NCBI RefSeq assembly: GCF_009674565.1
Contig: NZ_WKJL01000001.1
Location: forward strand, 434,001 to 498,000
DNA length: 64,000 nucleotides
Reading direction: 5' to 3'
DNA from: Duganella aquatilis
Lineage (GTDB): Bacteria; Pseudomonadota; Gammaproteobacteria; Burkholderiales; Burkholderiaceae_D
The position numbers and the translations under genes were made by a program. This document shows, one piece after another, positions 50,307-57,938 of the stretch. The notes under the pieces are model-generated. The model was given only the letters and a program-made list of their open reading frames with translations, did no database searches and had not been told where the DNA came from. Every line of letters begins with the position of its first letter. The first letter of the stretch is position 1.

Positions 50307-50358
50307 AGCCAGACGAACCAGTTGACAATTTGCAAACCGTTCGACTTCAGGAAATTAA

Positions 50359-51885
50359 TTAAATTTTATTACTAATCAAAGGGCGCCCGGCTGACAGCTT
50401 GATCGTACCGTTTGCCTCCGAGAAGTAGACGTTTGCCGTCATGGTGAGCGACGAAATTACGCCGGATGTTGGAAGCTGAAAAGGCGTTGTTGTGAACGGC
50501 ATAGTCGCAAACGCAGTTTGGTCGACCTGCGATGAGCCCAGCGACTGGTCGCCGGAACTGGAGCAGTCAATCGAGTTGTACAGCACACCATCGATCCGGC
50601 ACGTCAGCGACAACTGAATGCGGTAGACATTCAGCATATTCTCGGCAGAGAGCCACATCTGTCCCCATAGCCAATCGCCAGCATTGGCGCGGGTGTATGC
50701 CGTATCGTTGTTGCGAATCAAGGCGTCACTACCTACGATGACACCGCCAGTTACCTCCATTACCTGATCGAACCCGTAACCGTCCGCGCGAGCTACGCGG
50801 CTTGGGACAATCGTCGGCCCAGCTGCGCTGGTGCCCACCTGCATTCCCGCAGCCACCGAGTTGGCAGGTATCGTTCCGATGTTCAAGCCGGTGCCGGTTG
50901 TGCCCATCATCAGCGCGTTGCTCAACAGGTTACGGCCATCTGGATTGAGCGTCTTCAGGTCGAGCGCTGAGACTGCGTGAACAGATCGATCTTGAAACAG
51001 ATCGGCGACCGTCGACCAGGCCATGCGGCCGCATGCGCGTGCTGTACGCTGGACCAGATGGGTATTGTCCGGGAGCAGCGCACCTGGCTTAGCCCAGCCA
51101 GTAGCTGATACTGGATCGGCAACGATACTGAAGATATCAACGAGCCTGCAGCCAAATACACGCGCCTGTTCGCGCACCCAGTCGTTCAGCGCGACAAACT
51201 TTGCGCCCTCGACGGCCGTCAGCTTGTACAACGGCGGCGCGGTCACCATCACCACACGGCGGCCTGCGTCGCGCAGCGCCTTGTAAATCGCCGACAGCGC
51301 AGCCTTCGAACGGGAGATCGGCCAGCCGTTCACGATGTCATTGGTCATACCATTAACAAATACCGTCTCCGCTCCCGATGCAAGCACAGCCGGGATGGTG
51401 TCCAGGATCTGCTCGGTTGTATAACCAATCACCGCAAAATTGCCGACAAGGTTGATCGCGCCGTTGGAAAAGCGAATCATCCATCCGCCCCAGCCGATAT
51501 CGGGGTTGGTAATTGTCACAGAGGCTGCCGGGACGATCGAGGTAATCGGTCCTGATTGCGCTTGTAGTGAGTCACCAGCGAACGCAACGGAGTTTGCTGG
51601 CAACGAGCGTGGGACCGCGACTATAGCATCCTGCACCACCGCATCGATGCTACCAGCCGAGCAGCTGATCAGCACCTTCTGCGAGCCGACGAATGGGCCG
51701 ATCTGCGGCAGCGGACCAGCGCCGATGGCCCACGACTTCACCGAGTTTGTGCCGCCCAGCACCAGGTCCAACTGGTAGGCGACGCCGGTCGATGCCGCCG
51801 CGCCGTTCAGCAGCAGCACCTTGCCCTCGTTCAGGGTGATGGTCTTGGCGGACTCGCCTACTTTGATGGTGGTGGTCTGGGACAT
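50359..51885 (-). CDS. SGNH/GDSL hydrolase-like phage protein
   Basis: 508 residues. A beta-rich N-terminus (about 1-95) precedes an SGNH domain with FAGDSLQ (serine 106 in block I), GMTND at 179-183 (block III-like) and LPDNTHL at 271-277 giving the Asp-x-x-His pair. A C-terminal beta-rich domain of about 180 residues follows and may bind carbohydrate or the virion. Such enzymes remove acetyl or other ester groups from polysaccharides. It lies between head genes on the late strand and is preceded by a terminator, so it may be a virion decoration, depolymerase-type or cargo protein. Confidence 0.75.
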   Translation of the reverse strand: MSQTTTIKVGESAKTITLNEGKVLLLNGAAASTGVAYQLDLVLGGTNSVKSWAIGAGPLPQIGPFVGSQKVLISCSAGSIDAVVQDAIVAVPRSLPANSVAFAGDSLQAQSGPITSIVPAASVTITNPDIGWGGWMIRFSNGAINLVGNFAVIGYTTEQILDTIPAVLASGAETVFVNGMTNDIVNGWPISRSKAALSAIYKALRDAGRRVVMVTAPPLYKLTAVEGAKFVALNDWVREQARVFGCRLVDIFSIVADPVSATGWAKPGALLPDNTHLVQRTARACGRMAWSTVADLFQDRSVHAVSALDLKTLNPDGRNLLSNALMMGTTGTGLNIGTIPANSVAAGMQVGTSAAGPTIVPSRVARADGYGFDQVMEVTGGVIVGSDALIRNNDTAYTRANAGDWLWGQMWLSAENMLNVYRIQLSLTCRIDGVLYNSIDCSSSGDQSLGSSQVDQTAFATMPFTTTPFQLPTSGVISSLTMTANVYFSEANGTIKLSAGRPLISNKI

Positions 51886-51908
51886 TGGCTATCTCGGCGA
51901 TGGAATGG

Positions 51909-51931
51909 AAAAAGCCCGCGCGCGGCGGGCT
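51909..51931 (-). terminator. Terminator after the coiled-coil/HeH phage gene
   Basis: On the minus strand AGCCCGC pairs with GCGGGCT around a CGCGC loop, followed by TTTT. Confidence 0.8.
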
Positions 51932-51951
51932 GGCGATGAAGCGAGGCGGGA

Positions 51952-52380
51952 TTACGCGGCGGTCAGCAGCGCGATCAGGTCAGCCTTGTTGGCTGCGGCC
52001 GGGAACTGGATGCTCTTGGCGGTCAGCGCGGCGTGCAGTTCGTCCTTGGACATGGTGCTGTAGTCCGGTGGCACGGCGCCGGCGGCTGGAGCTGTCAGCG
52101 CCGCGCGCTCACTGGCCAGGCGCTGAGCCTCGGCTTCGTTGGCGGCGGCCTGGCCGGCCAGGCGGTCGCGCTCGGCGTCCAGTTCGCGCTCTTTCTCCAG
52201 CAGCTGTTCGCGGGCGGCCAACAGTTCGGCCATGGTGGGCAAGCGCGCCGGCGCAGCGTCGTCGTCGGTGCCGTCGTCGTACTTCTCGTGCACTTCCGGG
52301 TTGAAGTCGGCGCGCTCGATGATGACGTACGGGCCTTGGCTGGTCGGGTGGGTCGATTTGACTTTGATGGTGGTGTTCAT
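51952..52380 (-). CDS. Phage head-region protein with coiled coil and HeH-like C-terminus
   Basis: 142 residues. After a short N-terminal strand region (TIKVKSTHPTSQGPYVIIERADFNP), a coiled coil spans about 48-90 (LLEKERELDAERDRLAGQAAANE). The last about 35 residues (STMSKDELHAALTAKSIQFPAAANKADLIALL) match the HeH/LEM-like helix-extended-helix that often ends phage head accessory proteins. Function is unknown. It follows the coat gene by about 55 bp and ends in a terminator. Confidence 0.7.
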   Translation of the reverse strand: MNTTIKVKSTHPTSQGPYVIIERADFNPEVHEKYDDGTDDDAAPARLPTMAELLAAREQLLEKERELDAERDRLAGQAAANEAEAQRLASERAALTAPAAGAVPPDYSTMSKDELHAALTAKSIQFPAAANKADLIALLTAA

Positions 52381-52434
52381 GATGTACTCGCGGTTGGCCC
52401 GGCGCCTCGCTGGCCGCCGGGCACGGTTGATGGA

Positions 52435-53790
52435 TTAGGCGCCGATCAGCAGGCCGATGTGACGTGGCGCGACAGCTTTCACACCCCACGCCAGGTTGAC
52501 CTCCCAACGGACCGAGCGCTTGCCGCGGTACAGGCAGAACTCATAGGTCAGACCCGAGTACGGATCCGTGATCAGCACCACGTCGTCGGCCGAGTCGCCG
52601 CCTTCCGGCATTGCCGGCGCGCGCGTCGCCAGCTGAATCGCCGAGCGGTGGAAGAACATGTTGCGGGTGGTGGCCGCGACCAGGGTCAGCGCGGTCGCAG
52701 CGGCTGGGATGGCCTTCTGCAGGCCAGGCTCGGCGATAGTGAGGACACCACCGTTGGAGACATCGGTGTCACCGCTGACGATCACGTATTTCTCGGTGTC
52801 GCCGGCGACGGTCAGGATGTCGCCAGCGATCACTGCGCCAGTGCCCGCCGAGGCGATGGTGATCACCGTGGCGCCTACGGAGTAGCCGGTCGCGTTGGTG
52901 GTCGCGCCGGCGGCCGTGCCGGCAGTCACCGTTTTCTTCACCTGGGCGGAGTTGTGCAGGTCGAAGCCTTCCACCTCGCCCAGCGCGCCACGGCGCAGCA
53001 GATCATCGGTACCCGCTTCGTTCACACGGAACAGGCCGGTCTGCTTGCCGCGGATGTTCGCCACGGCGGACGAACCCAGCACCATGTGCAGATCCGACTG
53101 CGGTACGCCGTTGTCGTCCAGGATCTTGCGGGACTGGGCGAAGTCGCTGAGATCCGACGCGATGCCGAACGGGGTCGTGGCAGCGGTGCCGTAGGCGCGG
53201 GATGCATAGATATGCAGCGCGGCCAGATCGGTCTCGACCTCGTTCGTCAGCGTGCGGAACGCTTGTACGATACTGTCGCGGTTGATGGTGCCCAGCGTAC
53301 CGGCGTTTTGCAGGCCCTTCGTTTCTTCGCCCGTGATGCCGAACGGAACGGAACGCGCCTTCGCGATGGTCATCTGCACATTGCCGATAGGACGGTCCGG
53401 TGCCATAGGCGCGAACGCAGCCGCCACCAGGTCTTCAGCAGGAAGCGCGCCAACAACTGGCGACATGACGACCTGGCCAACCGCTGCGCGTTCAGCGCTC
53501 GAATCGCGGGACACGGCTGGGATAAAGCCAACCAGCTCGCGCGACACGACGTCCATCGCCTCGTAGATGGTCGGGATCAGGCCGTTCAGGGTCAGGATGC
53601 CTAGCTGCATGCCGCTTGCGGCCATGTGGTTTTGCATGTGCGCACGCGCGATCTCCGCGAACGCCTTGCCGTAGAGCTCAACTTTGCGGGCGGCGGGCTT
53701 GCCGATGCCAGTCGCATCAGCGAACAGGTCGACCACGGCGGCCAGGGCCAGCGCCAGGATAGCGGCGATGGCAAAAATAATCATCTTCAT
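52435..53790 (-). CDS. Major capsid protein, P22-coat type, with N-terminal hydrophobic extension
   Basis: 451 residues. From about 61 it reads as a P22-type coat protein: LTLNGLIPTIYEAMDVVSRELVGFIPAVSRDSSAERA pattern, later FGITGEETKGLQNAG and AVAPRHIGLLIGA. Before this is a 60-residue extension beginning MKMIIFAIAAILALALAAVVDLF, a hydrophobic helix not typical of coat proteins. The start at 53790 is favoured because it carries the same GAAAGG...ACC leader seen at other genes of this phage. The internal ATG at residue 61 has no ribosome site. The tail of the family (HK97-like fold core) appears complete. Confidence 0.85.
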   Translation of the reverse strand: MKMIIFAIAAILALALAAVVDLFADATGIGKPAARKVELYGKAFAEIARAHMQNHMAASGMQLGILTLNGLIPTIYEAMDVVSRELVGFIPAVSRDSSAERAAVGQVVMSPVVGALPAEDLVAAAFAPMAPDRPIGNVQMTIAKARSVPFGITGEETKGLQNAGTLGTINRDSIVQAFRTLTNEVETDLAALHIYASRAYGTAATTPFGIASDLSDFAQSRKILDDNGVPQSDLHMVLGSSAVANIRGKQTGLFRVNEAGTDDLLRRGALGEVEGFDLHNSAQVKKTVTAGTAAGATTNATGYSVGATVITIASAGTGAVIAGDILTVAGDTEKYVIVSGDTDVSNGGVLTIAEPGLQKAIPAAATALTLVAATTRNMFFHRSAIQLATRAPAMPEGGDSADDVVLITDPYSGLTYEFCLYRGKRSVRWEVNLAWGVKAVAPRHIGLLIGA

Positions 53791-53902
53791 GGTGTTGCCT
53801 TTCAGTTTAGTGGTTTGGGATTCACAGCAGACAGGCCATCCAGCCCAAAGCACCGACTTGCCCATCCAGGCGCCGGCAGAGGAATTACGGTGTTGCGGAT
53901 AC

Positions 53903-53927
53903 AGAAAGGCCCGAGCGCGGCGGGCCT
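53903..53927 (-). terminator. Terminator between the scaffold-like and coat genes
   Basis: On the minus strand AGGCCCG (53921-53927) pairs with CGGGCCT (53907-53913) across a 7-base loop, followed by TTCTGT. The T tract is imperfect. Confidence 0.65.
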
Positions 53928-53947
53928 GGTGAGGATGTTGTCGACGG

Positions 53948-54742
53948 TCAGTCGCTGATGGTGGCGCCGCCCTTCATGGCAGCGGCACGCGACGCGCCGT
54001 CCATGGCGTCGAACTGGGCGCGGGTGATGCTCTTCGCGCCAGCAGCACCGCCGCTGCCACCGGAGGCGCCGCCGCCCGAAGCGCCCGAGCCCTTCAGGAT
54101 CTTGTCCTTGTTCGGATACTGGCTGACCATCACCTGGATGGCTTCGTCGAAGTCGGCGTGATTGCCGTGGTTGGTGGCGGAAAAAATCGGGTTGCCGTTC
54201 GCGTCCAGAGGAACCAGCTTGCCGTTGTCCACTTTGAAGCGGTCGCCGAAGACCTTCTGCGCGATATCGGCAGGAATGGCCAGCTTCTCGGCGATGAACT
54301 TCGAGCCGGTGAAGCTGCCGCCGACGATGTGGTTGTTCAGGTCTTGGGTCAGTTTTGCGTTTTGCTCGGTCAGTTCCCGCTGCTTCTCCTCGGCCGCGCG
54401 CGTCGCGGCGGCGACGGCTTCATTTGCCGAGCGCGTGGCCGCGTCCTTGATTTCCTGCACTTTGGCAGCAGTCGTCAGATCGCCCGTCTTGATGTTCGCC
54501 ACGGTCTGCAGCGCTTCGGCGGCGGCGGCCGCGTCGGTGATGCCCGCGTCCTTGAATGGCTTCAGCGCGGCTTCAGCCGCTTCCTTCGCCTGGCGATGGC
54601 TCATTGCCTCGCCGTTCAGACTGGAGATCTTGGCCACGGTCGCGGCAGCATCGTGGGCGACTTCGCGGCCGTCGTCCAGAATGTACACCGGCTTGCCGTC
54701 TTGCAGGACCACGTTGCCATTTGTGTCGAGTTTCAGTTTCAT
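53948..54742 (-). CDS. Scaffold-like phage protein (DUF6651-type)
   Basis: 264 residues. MKLKLDTNGNVVLQDGKPVYILDDGREVAHDAA, then a helical Ala-rich middle (REAKEAAEAALKPFKDAG pattern; TRAAEEKQRELTEQNAKLTQDLNNH coiled coil at about 120-145), then a Gly/Ser-rich linker and a short C-terminal helix. This is the DUF6651 layout as I recall it, and position directly before the coat gene suggests a scaffolding role. The start at 54742 is supported by GGAAAG upstream. The longer frame to 54793 has no ribosome site. Confidence 0.75.
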   Translation of the reverse strand: MKLKLDTNGNVVLQDGKPVYILDDGREVAHDAAATVAKISSLNGEAMSHRQAKEAAEAALKPFKDAGITDAAAAAEALQTVANIKTGDLTTAAKVQEIKDAATRSANEAVAAATRAAEEKQRELTEQNAKLTQDLNNHIVGGSFTGSKFIAEKLAIPADIAQKVFGDRFKVDNGKLVPLDANGNPIFSATNHGNHADFDEAIQVMVSQYPNKDKILKGSGASGGGASGGSGGAAGAKSITRAQFDAMDGASRAAAMKGGATISD

Positions 54743-54817
54743 TTTGGGAGCTTTCCGGGCATCCGCCCTATCGATGGCCTTCCGGCCGTGCACCGCGTCG
54801 CATCCGCTTGCGGCATA

Positions 54818-54844
54818 AAAAAACCGCCAGGTTGCCCGGGCGGC
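54818..54844 (-). terminator. Terminator before the scaffold-like gene
   Basis: On the minus strand CCGCC pairs with GGCGG across an internal loop, followed by seven T. It lies past the plus-strand insertion at 54955-55227, so it probably once followed the zinc-ribbon gene directly. Confidence 0.7.
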
Positions 54845-54954
54845 TCAAAAAAGTAATCGTAAAACTATGATCGAGCGCAGATTTCTGCTCGGATTGGGAA
54901 TCTTTGATACGATGCGTAGCGCTGTTATGCGCTCACACTTGTAAAGGAGTAAAG

Positions 54955-55227
54955 ATGGAAGTCTGCAAATATGATGACGCGATCAGGACAATCGCTACTG
55001 AGCTCAAGTTCGCTGAGTGGCCAGAAGAAGGCTTTGAGGAAACGCCCGAGTCCGACGAACTAATTCGCGTTCTGAGTCTCTTGTTCCCGAACGTCGGCCT
55101 CAATAAAATTCACGCCGATCTCTCAGATGAAGTAGACATCATTCGATCCCGCCCAGATGAATATGCGGAACAGGATGAAGCAATACAGCATATTAACGAA
55201 CAAGAGGCGCTACGCGATCTCGATTGA
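54955..55227 (+). CDS. Small acidic cargo protein on the opposite strand
   Basis: 90 residues (MEVCKYDDAIRTIATELKFAEWPEEGFEETPESDELIRVLSLLF pattern), strongly acidic and probably all-helical. The ribosome site AAAGGAGT just upstream is very good. Like the gene at 49182, it is on the plus strand within a minus-strand late module and is relatively AT-rich, so it is likely a moron expressed from its own promoter during lysogeny. Size and acidity would suit a nucleic-acid-mimic or small inhibitor, but no family was recognised. Confidence 0.7.
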   Translation: MEVCKYDDAIRTIATELKFAEWPEEGFEETPESDELIRVLSLLFPNVGLNKIHADLSDEVDIIRSRPDEYAEQDEAIQHINEQEALRDLD

Positions 55228-55241
55228 TGTCCGCTTAACCA

Positions 55242-55466
55242 TCATACCGCGACCCTTTCCCCCTTCAGTAGGCACCCCACGCAGATATTCTGCCGGGTGC
55301 CGCCCTTCAACTTGCGCGCCTGAAGCATGGCGCCAATGACCGTTTCGATGAACTCTCGGCCGGCGCAGCGCGGGCATTGAAGCATCTCGGCTGGCTTGCT
55401 GGCCGTCCGAGATTTCAGCTTAGGTTCACCCGGCGCGGCAGCCGGCGGCACGAGATGTAGGATCAT
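55242..55466 (-). CDS. Small zinc-ribbon-like phage protein
   Basis: 74 residues. CPRCAGREF and, 20 residues later, ICVGCLLKGE give two CxxC pairs, a zinc-ribbon arrangement. It overlaps the stop of the Mu F-like gene by ATGA, so the start at 55466 is preferred over the longer frame. Function is unknown; similar small zinc proteins sit between portal/F and scaffold genes in related prophages. Confidence 0.72.
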   Translation of the reverse strand: MILHLVPPAAAPGEPKLKSRTASKPAEMLQCPRCAGREFIETVIGAMLQARKLKGGTRQNICVGCLLKGERVAV

Positions 55467-56500
55467 TCGTCGAGTATACCGCCCTTCCACGCCCTGCGGT
55501 CACGTTCGGCCATCTGCTTGAGCGTCAGCGTGCGCCCGCGGTCGTTGGTGAAGACAGAAGCCTTATAGTCGCCGGCGCGGTACGCCGCGCCTTTGGCCCT
55601 GCCCAGGACTTCGTCCTGAAAGGCCTCGCTCTGCTCTGACAGCCAGTCGTTGTAGGTCAGGTTTGCGTCGACCGGGCCGCCGACTGCCGATCGCTGGCCG
55701 TACAGCTTCTTCTGCCCTTTCAGCAGCGCGATAGAGGTCGACCGGCACTGCCAGTGCAGCCGGCCAGGGCCTGCCAGGTACGGCACGCTGTGGCCGACCG
55801 GCTGGTGGTCGATCGGCGTGTAGTGTAGGTGGTCCCGCGCACGGCATTCCTCAGTGGTGTGGCCGTCCAGGGTGCTGATCCAGACCTCATCGCCAAGGAT
55901 GTCGCTGTTCTCCTTGTAAAACTGGGTGCGGGTGATCTGGCCGGTGTGGCTCAGCGCAGTACGCACGACCGATTCGATCTGGCGCCGGCTGGTGTCCAGA
56001 AGACCGTCGACGTAGTTCACTGCCTTCGTGCCGCGAATCTCTCGCACGATATCGCCAGTGGTCTTGCCTTGGGTGTAACCGACCGCGATGGTGTCCTTGA
56101 TGCGCTGCAGGCGGTTGGTTCCCAGCCCAGCGGCCCAGTCTTTCAGCAGGCGCCCCTGCATCGGCTGTGCTACGGCGGCCGCGTAGACTTGCGCTGGCAC
56201 GATGGCGCCGATGCTGAAATCCACGGGCACGATGTGCTTGTACAGGTCGTACTGGAACTGGCCCTCGTAGTCCACGTAGGCCTTCAGTTCGTCGGTCATG
56301 CCGTCGTACAGCGCGGCGTAGGCCTGGGCGTTGAGCTCGCGCGCCGATTTGAGCAGCGCATCCAGCCGCTGGACCTTGAACGAGTCGGCATCGATGTCGG
56401 TCAGGGCTGCGTTCAGCGCGCCGATCAGGTCCGCATCCGTGAGATTCAGGATTCGGATCATCTTCGCCAGCACGAAGTTTCCGTAGCCGGCCATGTCCAC
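55463..56500 (-). CDS. Minor head protein, Mu gpF-like
   Basis: About 345 residues. The helical N-terminal half (ALNAALTDIDADSFKVQRLDALLKSAR pattern) and the central RRQIESVVRTALSHTGQITRTQFYKEN lead into the family core DEVWISTLDGHTTEECRARDHLHY with conserved histidines and cysteine, then LPYLAGPGRLHWQCRSTSI. These proteins link portal and head. The start is uncertain: GTG 56500 (MDMAGYG) is used, but the open frame continues upstream for about 15 codons (with NHAVRHQ) to just after the portal stop, with only CTG or ATA available as starts. Confidence 0.85.
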   Translation of the reverse strand: MDMAGYGNFVLAKMIRILNLTDADLIGALNAALTDIDADSFKVQRLDALLKSARELNAQAYAALYDGMTDELKAYVDYEGQFQYDLYKHIVPVDFSIGAIVPAQVYAAAVAQPMQGRLLKDWAAGLGTNRLQRIKDTIAVGYTQGKTTGDIVREIRGTKAVNYVDGLLDTSRRQIESVVRTALSHTGQITRTQFYKENSDILGDEVWISTLDGHTTEECRARDHLHYTPIDHQPVGHSVPYLAGPGRLHWQCRSTSIALLKGQKKLYGQRSAVGGPVDANLTYNDWLSEQSEAFQDEVLGRAKGAAYRAGDYKASVFTNDRGRTLTLKQMAERDRRAWKGGILDE

Positions 56501-56535
56501 CTGGTGGCGGACGGCGTGATTCAGTAACGGGTTGA

Positions 56536-57927
56536 TTATGCTGCTTTGGGTTCAGCCATTGCGCCCAATGCAGGCCCCTCCCCTTCAAGGCGGCCGATTT
56601 CGTCCTCCCACGTGACATCCGGCTTGATGATCCCGCGTCGTTGGAACTCCTCGTAGAGGCTTTGTCGCGAGATGTAGCCGGACTGGCAATACTTCAGCAG
56701 CAGCTCAGCACTCGCCTCAGCCAGCGCGGCAGCGCCGAAGTCCTTGAACAGCGTGACGTGCCCTCCCTGCTGCTCACTCAGCCACTCGGCCATCAGCTGC
56801 AGAGCCTGGTCGGCGGAATCCTCGATGTTTTCGGCCACTTTTTGCAGCGCGCATGCGCCCTGCTCGTTGTCGGCAAGCGTCTGCGATTCGGTGATGTTGC
56901 CTGGTTTGATGACCAGCAGTTCGGCCCCCGCCTGACGCATGCGGTCTTCCAGATCGAGGATCGACATACGGCCGGCCTCGATGGCGGCACCGGTGTGCTC
57001 GACGAATTTCAGGTCGCCGTTCGGATCCTCGGACTTCACCGCGGCACCTGCACCGACCGTGATGGAGCTCTCGCCCAGCATCTTGGCGAACAGAATCGGC
57101 ACCCGGGCGACGTGCAGGATGTTCTGCTGGTCGCTCTTGCTCTGCCAGTGCTCGACGTTGGCGTGCGCCAGCTCCAGCAGCGCCGGCCGGGCCATCATGA
57201 AGCCCAAGCGGTTGCCGTACACCGGCACGAATGGGATGCCCTTCAGCGTCGTGACTCCGCTCTCGTGCGGCGCCCAGTCGTCATTGCCTTTGCCCTCGAC
57301 CTTGCGCCAAGTCTCCCACGCACCGCGACGTAGCACTCGTACCTGCTCGATGCACTTGACGTCGAACTCGCCGTCCGGCACCTCCACCGATTCCAGCAGG
57401 CGCAGCTGCGTCAGGCCGGATTTGTCGGACAGCCAACCCAAGATGCAGCGTGGGTGGATCTGCACGAAGTACGGCCGCACGCCGGCGGAATCCTCGTCTG
57501 CCTTGGTCACGTACAGCGGATTGCCGTCCTTGTCCTTGGTGGCCGGGTAGTCCACCAGAATGCCTGAGAACCCGTAGCCCAGCGCCTCCTGCCCAACCTC
57601 GGCGAGGAAGGCGTGGAGGTTGCGGCCCTGGCGGTCGACGTCCTCACACAGCGTCTGGATCTTGGCCGGAACATCCTTGCCGAACGTCACCGGCTTGCTG
57701 AACGGCTTGGCGCCCAGCACTTCGATTGTGCGCTGGTAGGCAGGGAACAGCGTGGCAACGGCCAGACGCGTCGCGTGCGCCTTATCGTCCTCGCCCGGCC
57801 ACTGCGGCAGGTACTTGACGCCGGCAGCCCGCATGGCGTCGGTGCCGCCCAGCAGCGCATCGATCAGGTCGCAGTACTTGTTCAGCGCTGCGGCTGCATC
57901 GGATTGTTTGCGGACGGCGTGGACCAT
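56536..57927 (-). CDS. Portal protein (DUF4055)
   Basis: 463 residues. MVHAVRKQSDAAAALNKYCDLIDALLGGTDAMRAAGVKYLPQWPGED is the opening of DUF4055 proteins, which form the portal in P22-coat-type phages. Further pieces are RGAWETWRKVEG, LAHANVEHWQSKSDQQNILHVARVPILF and AFLAEVGQEALGYGFSGILVDYP. Ring-forming dodecameric portals connect the capsid to the packaging motor. A strong AAGGA ribosome site precedes it, and it lies 11 bp after the large terminase. Confidence 0.92.
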   Translation of the reverse strand: MVHAVRKQSDAAAALNKYCDLIDALLGGTDAMRAAGVKYLPQWPGEDDKAHATRLAVATLFPAYQRTIEVLGAKPFSKPVTFGKDVPAKIQTLCEDVDRQGRNLHAFLAEVGQEALGYGFSGILVDYPATKDKDGNPLYVTKADEDSAGVRPYFVQIHPRCILGWLSDKSGLTQLRLLESVEVPDGEFDVKCIEQVRVLRRGAWETWRKVEGKGNDDWAPHESGVTTLKGIPFVPVYGNRLGFMMARPALLELAHANVEHWQSKSDQQNILHVARVPILFAKMLGESSITVGAGAAVKSEDPNGDLKFVEHTGAAIEAGRMSILDLEDRMRQAGAELLVIKPGNITESQTLADNEQGACALQKVAENIEDSADQALQLMAEWLSEQQGGHVTLFKDFGAAALAEASAELLLKYCQSGYISRQSLYEEFQRRGIIKPDVTWEDEIGRLEGEGPALGAMAEPKAA

Positions 57928-57938
57928 GGAATTCCTTG

